From contig CAWEPG010000002.1 in assembly GCA_963810905.1 (NCBI GenBank), positions 1-64,000 on the forward strand: DNA of 64,000 nucleotides, given 5' to 3'. Below, piece by piece: positions 8,756-16,776 of the stretch (position 1 is the stretch's first letter; each line of letters begins with the position of its first letter). Made by a program: the position numbers and the translations under genes. The DNA is from CAWBAT01 sp963810905. Lineage in GTDB: Bacteria; Acidobacteriota; Terriglobia; Versatilivoradales; Versatilivoraceae. Under the pieces are notes generated by a model, which made no database searches, was not told where the DNA came from, and was given only the letters and a program-made list of their open reading frames with translations.

Positions 8756-9583
8756 CTCAACTCCTGTTGCCCACATCGAGCGGTTTCGCAATCTTCTATT
8801 TCGTCCCAATCAAGGATTGAACTTTTCCTCAGGAAGCTTCGACGGGCCAAACAATTGTTCCTCTTCTTGGATTATGACGGGACATTGGTTTCGTTCAGGA
8901 GATTACCTGCGCTAGCGGCTCCTGATTCCCAACTTAAGGAACTGTTAATGGCACTCTCCACCCGTAGTGGCACTCACGTTCACATTGTAAGTGGACGACC
9001 GTATGAGACTCTGGAGCGTTGGCTCGGGGATTTGCCAATTGGGCTGCATGCCGAGTATGGATACTGGTCGCGGATGCCCGACCATCCACGCTGGGCACCG
9101 ATGTCTCTCCGCGCATTCCGATGGAAGCAGAAAGTATTGCCATTACTCGAACAGTTTGTCAGCTCCACTCCCGGTTCCCTCATCGAGGAGAAGACCGTAG
9201 CGACAACCTGGCACTACCGAATGGTTGATCCAGAGTTGGGGAAACGCCAGGCAAAAGTTCTTAAGCACAGGCTTGAAAAGGAACTCGAAGAGTTCCCAAT
9301 CGATGTCCTCGAGGGGGAAAAAATAATTGAGGTTCGAATCCGTGGCATTAACAAGGGTAAAGTCGTGTCCCGGATCATTGAAGGGGTGAGTGGCCCGATC
9401 TGTACGTTAGCCGCTGGAAATGACGTAACGGATGAAGATCTTTTTGCTGCCTTACCACCAGATGGTTTAAGTGTGAAAGTGGGACCTGGGCCAAGTTGCG
9501 CCCGGTTCCGGCTGGCCGGTCCCGATGCATTGCGATCATTGCTCTCCCAGCTGCTCGTGCGCGCTGTCTCCAGCCAGGGTTGA
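8660..9583 (+). CDS. otsB: Trehalose-6-phosphate phosphatase (OtsB), with leftover OtsA tail at its N-terminus
   Basis: 307 residues. OtsB dephosphorylates trehalose-6-phosphate to trehalose in the cytoplasm. HAD motifs are intact: DYDGT at residues 71-75 (nucleophile and acid aspartates), SGR at 111-113, the NKG lysine near 232, and AAGNDVTDEDLF at 251-262 for magnesium. The first 35 or so residues derive from the GT20 tail of a lost OtsA domain, so the ATG used may be that of the old internal MPEEER. With OtsA gone there is no local source of substrate; the enzyme could work only if another OtsA exists elsewhere. Whether it is still expressed is unknown. Confidence 0.85.
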   Translation: MPEEERRTRMGNLRRRVMSHDAYQWEKSFVSELNSCCPHRAVSQSSISSQSRIELFLRKLRRAKQLFLFLDYDGTLVSFRRLPALAAPDSQLKELLMALSTRSGTHVHIVSGRPYETLERWLGDLPIGLHAEYGYWSRMPDHPRWAPMSLRAFRWKQKVLPLLEQFVSSTPGSLIEEKTVATTWHYRMVDPELGKRQAKVLKHRLEKELEEFPIDVLEGEKIIEVRIRGINKGKVVSRIIEGVSGPICTLAAGNDVTDEDLFAALPPDGLSVKVGPGPSCARFRLAGPDALRSLLSQLLVRAVSSQG

Positions 9584-9675
9584 AATTCAATGGGGGGTTG
9601 TAAATTGTAGGATCGAAGCAACGAGAAGTATGATTCTACGGCAGTCCGCGGGGGCGCATTCAGACGCCTGAGAGG

Positions 9676-9903
9676 TCATGTCAGGATTAGGAGCATCAAG
9701 ACTGCCAATAACATGAAGGATACCGGTGTTTTCACTTTGGTCCAGTGCTCACGGTAGAATCGAGAATTTACAGAGAAACTGTACAAGAATTCCCGCCATG
9801 GCCCTTTCTGCGTCGCCAGTTGCCGGATTGAGGAAACAAATCCGAATAGGATCAGGATAGAAAATAATGCAGGCAGTTCTAGCAGGGCAATACCGTTACC
9901 CAT
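9676..9903 (-). CDS. Small hypothetical membrane protein
   Basis: 75 residues with a hydrophobic helix near the N-terminus (about 7-25) and another at the C-terminus (VSFMLLAVLMLLILT), joined by a basic and aromatic loop. GAGGAG lies about 12 bases upstream of the ATG, a little far. No family recognised. The two-helix pattern and ribosome site make it more likely than not to be real. Confidence 0.5.
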   Translation of the reverse strand: MGNGIALLELPALFSILILFGFVSSIRQLATQKGPWREFLYSFSVNSRFYREHWTKVKTPVSFMLLAVLMLLILT

Positions 9904-10110
9904 TGGGCTCTTTCACTCCTCGACGAGCACTCTTTACTTCTTTTGCACAATGGGGTTAGTCGTACTACTTGGAATCAGTTCTAAAACGCGCGGTCCACGA
10001 TCCCTTCAATCCAGAATGATGCTTTTGCTGAATTTCCGCCCCCCTCTTCTATAGTTCTTCGAAGAGTTCCGGATTAGCAGAATGCGAGGAACGTGTCTAA
10101 TCTTGATTTT

Positions 10111-10917
10111 TCACTCCACACGATAAATGATCAAGCAATCAGGTAATTCCGAATGAAGTTGCCTGAACCCCTCTTCTGTAACATGCGTTTCGTAAACGTG
10201 AAGTTGCTCAAGATTCTTGAGTGCCGCCAGGTGGGCTAATCCGAGATCCGTTATGACGGTATTGTTTAACCAGAGTTTCTTGAGCTTGGTTAAGGTCTGC
10301 AAATAGACCAGACCGTTGTTAGTGATCTTTGTTTCACCGAGGTGGAGCCCAGTGAGATTCTTCAAGTTGGCCAGATATTTCACCCCGCTATCAGATACAT
10401 CATCGCCACGGAGTCCAAGATACTTGAGTTGCGACATCTTCCCCAACTCCATCAACCCTACATCGGTCACCTTCGTCCGGCCGATGGGCAAATGCTGGAG
10501 GTTATTGATTCCCTGCAACACCTTCATTCCGGCATCACTCACTTGCGTCCCGTATAAATTCAGCCATTCTAGTTTTTTGAGACCTTCGAGATAGATGATT
10601 CCAGAGTCACCCACCTGGGTTTGTTCCAAGGAAAGATCCTTCAGGTCTGCGAGCGAAGCAACAAGAGACAGGTCCTTGTCCTCAATTTTGGTCCGGTCCA
10701 TATTTACTTCAACGACGCGTCCCGATTCCTTAAAAACATGGCCTCCGAGGCTCTCCAACTTTTCAATAATTTGTTGCTCAGACAGATGGGCTGCCGGCCT
10801 TGACTCACTGGACTCTTGGCCTTGAGTGGTATTGATCAACAGCTCGACGATCAAAAATAAGAGGAGTACCGCCCGAAAGAAAAGTCGTCTTCTCTCAGAC
10901 TGGGCGGGCAGATTCAC
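10111..10917 (-). CDS. Secreted leucine-rich-repeat protein (planctomycete-type LRR)
   Basis: About seven 24-residue repeats of the form 'L..L..L.L..T.vtD.Gl..L..L' fill residues from about 90 to the end. These short bacterial LRRs form a curved solenoid used for binding. I start at the GTG read from 10917, which gives a basic N-terminus and a signal/anchor helix (LFFRAVLLLFLIVELLI). The open frame extends up to 11007, but those extra codons run through a REP-like hairpin (10987-11028), so a longer N-terminus is unlikely. Binding partner unknown. It is followed on the same strand by a short gap only. Confidence 0.75.
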   Translation of the reverse strand: MNLPAQSERRRLFFRAVLLLFLIVELLINTTQGQESSESRPAAHLSEQQIIEKLESLGGHVFKESGRVVEVNMDRTKIEDKDLSLVASLADLKDLSLEQTQVGDSGIIYLEGLKKLEWLNLYGTQVSDAGMKVLQGINNLQHLPIGRTKVTDVGLMELGKMSQLKYLGLRGDDVSDSGVKYLANLKNLTGLHLGETKITNNGLVYLQTLTKLKKLWLNNTVITDLGLAHLAALKNLEQLHVYETHVTEEGFRQLHSELPDCLIIYRVE

Positions 10918-10986
10918 AAATACAGTGACGTTTCCAATTTCGCTTTCCGCACTTTGCTTAATAAACACTCCCTTGCACCGATGGAG

Positions 10987-11028
10987 TAGGGGCGAAGCTT
11001 CCGTCAATTGATGGATGCTTCGCCCCTA
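10987..11028. repeat. REP-like hairpin, TAGGGGCGAAGC family
   Basis: Arms TAGGGGCGAAGC (10987-10998) and GCTTCGCCCCTA (11017-11028). The inner 18 bases are also near-palindromic, with two mismatched pairs over 21-base arms. It shares its ends with the hairpin at 182-224. It lies between tnaA and the LRR gene on the minus strand. Confidence 0.75.
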
Positions 11029-11063
11029 TTATAAAAGTGGATGCCTGAATACGACTCGCATAA

Positions 11064-12455
11064 CTACAGAAGCTCCAGCCGTGCTGTAAAATGCCGGAGG
11101 AACGGGGCCTCATAGGTAAGCTTTAGGCCGCGAATTTCATCTCGCTTCTCCCATACTTTCAATAGAGCCTCGATCACATAGTCCATATGACTTTGCGTAT
11201 AGACTCGACGAGGGATCGCCAGCCGCACTAAATCCATGCTCGCATGTTGCCCAAACATGAGCGATCCAATTTCAACGGAACGGATACCCCCCACCAGATA
11301 GAGCTTATTGGCGAGGGCAACACCCGGAAAGTTTTCCGGGGGGATATGGGGCAAGAAGGCCCGGGCATCAATGTAGATCGCATGTCCTCCTGGAGGCTGA
11401 ACAATGGGCACGCCTCGTTCCGCAATGTGGCTGCCCAGATAGGCTGTCGAGACGACTCGGTATTTCAAATAATCTTCTTCAAGGACTTCTTCAAGTCCGA
11501 CCGCAATGGCCTCTAGATCGCGCCCTGCAAGACCGCCATAAGTCGGGTAACCCTCCGTCAGTATCAAAAGATTCTCTTCCTGCTGCGCGAGACCGTCATC
11601 ATTGGTGCACAGGAAACCCCCAATATTCGCGAGTCCGTCTTTCTTTGCCGACATGGTGCAGCCATCCCCGAGCGAGAATATCTCACGCGCAATTTCCCGG
11701 GGAGTCTTGTTCTCATACCCCTTTTCCCGCAGTTTGATGAAATAGGCATTTTCCGCAAAACGGCAAGCGTCAAAATAAAGCGGAATGGAATGACGCCGAC
11801 AGACGGATTTAACGGCGCGCATATTTTCCAAAGAAACAGGCTGACCGCCACCCGAATTGTTAGTGATCGTCAGCATGACGAGGGGAATACGAGCGGCCCC
11901 AACCCGGTCGATGAGTTGCTCTAACTTGCCAATATCCATGTTCCCTTTGAAAGGGTGGAGACAAGCCGGATCATGTCCCTCCGGGATTAGAAGGTCGAGA
12001 GCTTCAGCGCCAACAAACTCAATGTTGGCCCGAGTGGTGTCAAAATGAGTGTTGTTTGGGACGATATCCCCTTTCTTGCACATCACTGTAAATAGGATGC
12101 GCTCAGCAGCCCGACCTTGATGGGTGGGAATGACATGCGAAAAACCAAAAATATTCTGAACCGTCTGGCGAAAGTGATCAAAACTGTGGCTCCCGGCATA
12201 GCTTTCATCGCCTACCATCATGGCAGCCCATTGCCGCGTGCTCATGGCGGCCGTGCCTGAGTCGGTCAAAAGATCAATAAGAATGGCATCGGCCGGAAGC
12301 AGAAATAAGTTCTGATGAGCCCGGAGAAGCAAATTCTCGCGCTCTTTCTGGGATGTCCAACGAATGGGCTCGACAGTCTTGATTTTGAAAGGCTCGATGA
12401 TGGTTCTAAATGTTTCGGGGGTCACATCGTGACTCGTGGGATAGCTTTCTGCCAC
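11064..12455 (-). CDS. tnaA: Tryptophanase (PLP-dependent beta-eliminating lyase)
   Basis: 463 residues, full length. It cleaves L-tryptophan to indole, pyruvate and ammonia. The PLP-binding Lys272 lies in 'GCTMSAKKDGL'; the fold-type I landmarks 'NNSGGGQPVS', 'FDACRFAENA' and 'PTHQGRAAERI' are present. The choice between tryptophanase and tyrosine phenol-lyase rests on the segment 'GGIRSVEIGSLMFG' (390-403): tyrosine phenol-lyase has an arginine after the Glu (MERG), whereas this has EIG as in TnaA. There is no tnaC-like leader or tnaB transporter next to it. A related beta-eliminating lyase with other amino-acid preference is possible. Confidence 0.88.
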   Translation of the reverse strand: MAESYPTSHDVTPETFRTIIEPFKIKTVEPIRWTSQKERENLLLRAHQNLFLLPADAILIDLLTDSGTAAMSTRQWAAMMVGDESYAGSHSFDHFRQTVQNIFGFSHVIPTHQGRAAERILFTVMCKKGDIVPNNTHFDTTRANIEFVGAEALDLLIPEGHDPACLHPFKGNMDIGKLEQLIDRVGAARIPLVMLTITNNSGGGQPVSLENMRAVKSVCRRHSIPLYFDACRFAENAYFIKLREKGYENKTPREIAREIFSLGDGCTMSAKKDGLANIGGFLCTNDDGLAQQEENLLILTEGYPTYGGLAGRDLEAIAVGLEEVLEEDYLKYRVVSTAYLGSHIAERGVPIVQPPGGHAIYIDARAFLPHIPPENFPGVALANKLYLVGGIRSVEIGSLMFGQHASMDLVRLAIPRRVYTQSHMDYVIEALLKVWEKRDEIRGLKLTYEAPFLRHFTARLELL

Positions 12456-12758
12456 AATTTTTCCAGGGCGTTGTGATCCTCAATTGATCATCAGAGGGTG
12501 CCGATCGGAAGGTCCATTGTCTCATTATTCTTCATAAATCAGTGCCCAATCAAGGGGACAAAGGTGGAGCGCGTTCCCCACAATCGCCAATGACGCATGG
12601 CTTAAAGAGAGCAGCTAGATAAAGAGGTAGCCCCAGTTTCTCTATAGGGGGACCTTTTGAAGAACACAATCTTTCAACAAGCGCCCTATTTAGGATACTC
12701 CTCTTCCTTGCCCACTCATTCCATGCCCTGCTTGTGTCTAGGTGTTACGGTTGCACAG
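12456..12758. other. Intergenic region, no gene seen
   Basis: About 300 bases upstream of tryptophanase. No short leader peptide rich in tryptophan, and no terminator-like hairpin, is visible. Confidence 0.35.
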
Positions 12759-13157
12759 CTACTTCCATTCCCAAACTTTGGTGTGTGTTTTTCCTTCCTT
12801 ATCGACTTCATATTCAAAGACTCCTGCAACCGAGTTCAATCGCGCCAATTTTTGAGACGCCGTCCGATAATATAGAATTCCCCGATAGCTGACCGCGCCG
12901 CCTTCCTTGAATTTCCCCAGGCCCGAACCTTTCCAAGTACACATTTCGCCATCTTGGCTGATCATAATACCTTCGCCCTCTCCATAAATCGAGCCGTCGG
13001 GTCTGATAATAGACCAATAGGTTCCAAAACCGGATAAGCTGACGCCTAACATCTTGCCACTGTCCTCGAATGAAACCTCGACCTTAGGAGGTTCGGCCGA
13101 CAATACTCTCCTCGCCATTCTCTTTCCGGTGGTTTCACCGAGCAATTCTCCTAGCAT
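12759..13157 (-). CDS. Conserved hypothetical protein (beta-rich, GTYW motif)
   Basis: 132 residues from the ATG read from 13157, chosen because AGGAGG (13165-13170) is ideally placed; a longer frame to 13223 lacks such a site. The protein is cytoplasmic by lack of a signal. It looks beta-rich, with 'LGVSLSGFGTYWSIIRPDGSIYGEGEG' followed by 'GEMCTWKGSGLGKF' and 'VFEYEVDKEGKTHTKVWEWK', reminiscent of calycin-like barrels (avidin/DUF3224-like). I recognise the style but not the family, and claim no function. Confidence 0.7.
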   Translation of the reverse strand: MLGELLGETTGKRMARRVLSAEPPKVEVSFEDSGKMLGVSLSGFGTYWSIIRPDGSIYGEGEGIMISQDGEMCTWKGSGLGKFKEGGAVSYRGILYYRTASQKLARLNSVAGVFEYEVDKEGKTHTKVWEWK

Positions 13158-13359
13158 CGTGTTGCCTCCTGTTGAGGATATAGATTGCAAAACGATATAT
13201 TCCCGTTGGCCTGCTGTCAACACTTCTGGACGAATTCAAATACGTGATGAAAAGATCCTGATGACGTGTTTCCGCCCTTTCCCCCAATGTGTAACAACGG
13301 CATTTTGGGGACCAGCTAAAGTACATTCAACAAAGGCGAGATTAACAACTCGAGGCGAG

Positions 13360-14664
13360 CTATTTCACTTCATAACGCTTTAATTCAGGGTTTGGACATT
13401 GGAGCACAGGTGCATGCCACCGAACACCATTGACCACCATACCCGCATCCGGATGATCGTTCGGACACATGCATCGAATCCACCAGGATGGAATCTTCGG
13501 TTGAGGCACTGCCGTAAATGTGGCCCCAAAGGTTGCATCCTTATCTTCCACCGGTGGAGGTCCCGCTCCAACTTTTGAATCCCCTTTGTTAAGATTCGAC
13601 GGATCCCCGTACAACTGTCCCGAGGGCATGTGGAAGATATCTGGATGCTGCGAGAGCTCGCGAAAATTAGGTTGCGTTTTGCCGACTACACCTGCAGATT
13701 TTTCCGGGTCAGGAGAGCTGATATTAAAGGCCAGAATGGACGAACCTTCTGCAGATTTTCTACAGTTCCGGACCTGAACGAAAGCGGTATCGGAACCGCT
13801 TGCAATGAAATCCTTAATTGCTTTTTTATCGCAATCCAACGCCCGGATGAATTCAGGATTGATCCCCGGAATCTCAGATAACTTCCAGATATCCTCCCCG
13901 AGGTTCGCAATCGCCATTCCTTCAACAACAGTGGCAGCTGCTGTGTGATTCGTCTTTTGTACATCGAGGACCACTCTCGTTGCAAATTGAGGCATGGACA
14001 CACCCGACTTAGTTAAGAGCACAATTAACCTGTCCAGATAAGACCGATCGTCATTTTGAACGGCCTCACGCAGTCCGTGCCAGAGTCCTTGCTGCTTAAC
14101 ATCTGGGGGTTTCAGCAGTTGGGACTGCAACTCTGAACAGCGTAATTGCGATTCTGTCATCATTCTTGCCAAGAATGCGAGTTGAACCAGTTCTGGGGAC
14201 TCCTCCGCGACCGAGGAAGCCGCTTGAGTTCTATCATCGCGCGGGTTGCGGCTTTTAATAAGTTCGAAGACCTTGTCGAGAAGACCCAAATAGAGTTTGC
14301 TGGTCTTCACACACGACTCCCACTTCAAGGCACTACTGGCGGGATCGGTAAAAGCCTTTACCGTACTTGTCGCAACATAACCCGAGAGCAATTCGTGAGC
14401 CTCTAAGATCGATTTGGGATGATCACTCAATGCCCTATTTGCAAGTCCCAGCATCATCTTGGCATCGACGGAGTCCATATCTTGTGCTATCCGATTCAAT
14501 TCCATTTCTATCCGGATCAATTCATTTGTGAGGATTTCCTCTTTGGATGCAGCGGTTGAAGGCAGGGGCCCACGAGGCTGCTGAATTGGCTGGTCTTGAC
14601 CTAGACTTGGAAGGGTTGCGGTTAGGATGAGATACAATAGAATCATGAACTGCCGAATCTTCAT
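13360..14664 (-). CDS. Hypothetical secreted protein with C-terminal cysteine/proline-rich tail
   Basis: 434 residues. A signal peptide spans residues 1 to about 22 (ends SLGQ). Residues 40-300 are predicted helical and low in recognisable motifs. The tail is proline- and tryptophan-rich with 'WWIRCMCPNDHPDAGMVVNGVRWHAPVLQCPNPE'-type features: three cysteines and two histidines that might hold a metal or a disulfide. No family recognised. It is flanked by other same-strand secreted proteins but spacing is too large for a clear operon. Confidence 0.65.
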   Translation of the reverse strand: MKIRQFMILLYLILTATLPSLGQDQPIQQPRGPLPSTAASKEEILTNELIRIEMELNRIAQDMDSVDAKMMLGLANRALSDHPKSILEAHELLSGYVATSTVKAFTDPASSALKWESCVKTSKLYLGLLDKVFELIKSRNPRDDRTQAASSVAEESPELVQLAFLARMMTESQLRCSELQSQLLKPPDVKQQGLWHGLREAVQNDDRSYLDRLIVLLTKSGVSMPQFATRVVLDVQKTNHTAAATVVEGMAIANLGEDIWKLSEIPGINPEFIRALDCDKKAIKDFIASGSDTAFVQVRNCRKSAEGSSILAFNISSPDPEKSAGVVGKTQPNFRELSQHPDIFHMPSGQLYGDPSNLNKGDSKVGAGPPPVEDKDATFGATFTAVPQPKIPSWWIRCMCPNDHPDAGMVVNGVRWHAPVLQCPNPELKRYEVK

Positions 14665-15008
14665 ATTTCAGTTCCCGGTGAGATTCTATTCATTAGATAC
14701 GGTTCTCGGACGGACAGCACAGTTGCCAGACCAACGCGACGAATTCATTTACATCCCTTAGCTTACACCCTTCGAGAATATCTCTCAAATTGCCTTTTGC
14801 GAAACGGCTGTTCCAAACTCGGGTGGAGCGAACGATCTTACCTGGACAGCCTTACTGAGAGCACAAGATCATGAATAATTCTAGCTTGACCCCCAACTCC
14901 GCAGTTCACCGTTGCGGAAAGCCGCGCTTATCCTTAAGAAAAGGAGCGGCACTGAAAGTCCCCCGCTGGAAAGGAGCAGTGTCAGTGCGGCTGCCTATAA
15001 TCGCGATT
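14665..15008. other. Intergenic region, nothing recognised
   Basis: About 340 bases between two minus-strand genes. No RNA gene, repeat or clear promoter was seen. Confidence 0.35.
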
Positions 15009-16064
15009 TCACTTATGGAACTCACATTCAGCTCGTTGACCTTCTGTCATCAAAACGGCAGAGACGTAATTGGCCAGGACTTCATTCCCATTGGGATTGA
15101 GGTGGATATCATTTGGCCAGTAGAGGGGAATCCCTGACTTTTCCGCATCCTTAAATACGCGCAAAGGATCGATGACAACGGCATCTTTGACTCTTTGCCG
15201 TAGTTGTTGGACAAACGGGTAGTCGTTTTGCTCGACCAATGTCTGATTTTCAAATTTCGCGCCCAACCTTTTCGTTCGATCGAGGTAAGTCTGGCTGACT
15301 TGGCAAGAATGGGGAATAACCAGCAGATAGAGAGTACAAGTGGGTGCTTTAATAGAAGCCAACCATTGGAGCTTTTTCACAAGGAAATCGAAATCCTTGA
15401 CACGATCATCTAGAAGAAGAACCTCCTTCTCGATCAATCGTGGATCAGCTCTTAAATACAAAGTTTCATCGTTCTGAAACTTGTCAGGTGAGAATTCCTC
15501 GTTGCTTCGATAAACCGATTTCGGGGGCTGATAGGGCCGATACCCCGTGGCCATAGCTCTTGCATTGACCTGGCCCAATCGGTAATTCAGAAATGCCAGT
15601 GAACGAAAACAGTTGGAGGTCCCCCAATACAAATTTCTGAACAGAGAGAGCGATTTCCAGTTGGTTGGGTAGGTGATATCAAACAAATCATTGCCGACAT
15701 AAATTTGGACCATCAACATGGAAGGCTGAAACCGCTGAATCCTTGATTTAGCAATCAACGAAGCTTGGACAATTCCTGAGCCCGAAATGCTAGAGTTGAT
15801 GATCCGGAGACAGGGCAATCGACTTCGCAAACCGTTGACATAGGATTCGTTCCAAACTGAAAACGAGTCGCCAAAAACAAGTAACGTGGGCTTCTGCGAG
15901 GAGTCATGAAGATCGGCGTCTGAATTAAAGGCAATCAATTCCGAACGGTAGAAATCAACAACTTGAAGCCGGTAGGCTGACTCTATAAGAATCAGACCTG
16001 CGAAGAGAGACACTCCGACAAGCAAGAACTGGAGAACTTGATTTCTTCGAGTGGAGAATGGCAT
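15009..16064 (-). CDS. SGNH/GDSL-like hydrolase domain protein, membrane-anchored
   Basis: 351 residues. One membrane helix near residues 10-30 anchors the protein with the enzyme domain outside. SGNH blocks are visible: block I 'LLVFGDSFS' with the nucleophile Ser67, block II glycine in 'SSISGSGIVQA', block III 'VGNDLFD' (124-126), and block V 'PNDIHLNPNGN' with the Asp/His pair near the end. Such proteins resemble AlgX/AlgJ-like acyl-transfer or deacetylation enzymes acting on exported polysaccharide. The substrate is not determinable and no polysaccharide cluster surrounds it. Confidence 0.75.
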   Translation of the reverse strand: MPFSTRRNQVLQFLLVGVSLFAGLILIESAYRLQVVDFYRSELIAFNSDADLHDSSQKPTLLVFGDSFSVWNESYVNGLRSRLPCLRIINSSISGSGIVQASLIAKSRIQRFQPSMLMVQIYVGNDLFDITYPTNWKSLSLFRNLYWGTSNCFRSLAFLNYRLGQVNARAMATGYRPYQPPKSVYRSNEEFSPDKFQNDETLYLRADPRLIEKEVLLLDDRVKDFDFLVKKLQWLASIKAPTCTLYLLVIPHSCQVSQTYLDRTKRLGAKFENQTLVEQNDYPFVQQLRQRVKDAVVIDPLRVFKDAEKSGIPLYWPNDIHLNPNGNEVLANYVSAVLMTEGQRAECEFHK

Positions 16065-16776
16065 TTACAGTAGAGCCCCTCGGCTATAATTTGCGGGTGC
16101 CTCCGTTTTCATGCATCGCTGAGGCAAACCCAACCCAGCGGACTTTGTTTACAAAGGGACGTTCATTCTTCTTAATTCAGAGTTATTCCAACAACTCCAA
16201 ACTATCATGAAAGAGGGAGTCCATTCATATATTACGATGGGCAACATCGCGTAATTGAGTGAGGAGTGTCAGTCTAATATTCATCGCCCACTTCAGTATA
16301 GTCTGGTGATTTTAGGTCGGAGTATCAATTTATTGCATGTGTCACTGCTCCCGCCATCCACTTAAAAAATCTATTCCCTTTTCTCAGCTATGGATTGCAA
16401 CATTTAAGGGAATCATCATATTCTGTTACTTTCTTCTTACTAGGTCGAGCGACCTTGCAGAGAGCAAAGTAAGATTAATCACATAGGAGTTTCAATTGAA
16501 ACTCCACACATCAAATCCAGAAGCGAAATCCTTCCGTCGGAATCGATGATGTCCCCAAACAGCAGGAGGATTGGAAGTCAACCCCATGCTTCCGGTGTAT
16601 TAGTAAAGGTGAAGAGAAGCCAAATTCAAACTGAAATCGGATTTGGCAAAAACTTGCATTAATGCCCACAACCCAACAAGCGATCCGCGGTTCGCAACCT
16701 TTGAGGAGCTCATAATCAAATGATAAGACATCCCGGTAACAGGAAACTGCAGCAAATCCCCGGCGTAAAATACCTG
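16065..16776. other. Divergent intergenic region
   Basis: About 700 AT-rich bases between the divergent SGNH and beta-helix genes. It contains one perfect 20-bp palindrome (16486-16505) and otherwise nothing I recognise. Confidence 0.4.
16486..16505. promoter_or_regulatory. Perfect 20-bp palindrome, possible operator
   Basis: GGAGTTTCAA followed directly by its reverse complement TTGAAACTCC, with no spacer. It lies in the divergent region about 270 bases before the beta-helix start and 420 bases before the SGNH start. A loop-free palindrome suits a dimeric protein-binding site better than a terminator; role inferred only. Confidence 0.35.

Noticed and set aside
11064..12455. Tyrosine phenol-lyase as the identity of the PLP lyase
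   Set aside because: The discriminating segment reads VEIG rather than MERG, so the key arginine of tyrosine phenol-lyase is absent.
12456..12758. tnaC-like leader before tryptophanase
   Set aside because: No short frame with the needed tryptophan and proline arrangement was found.
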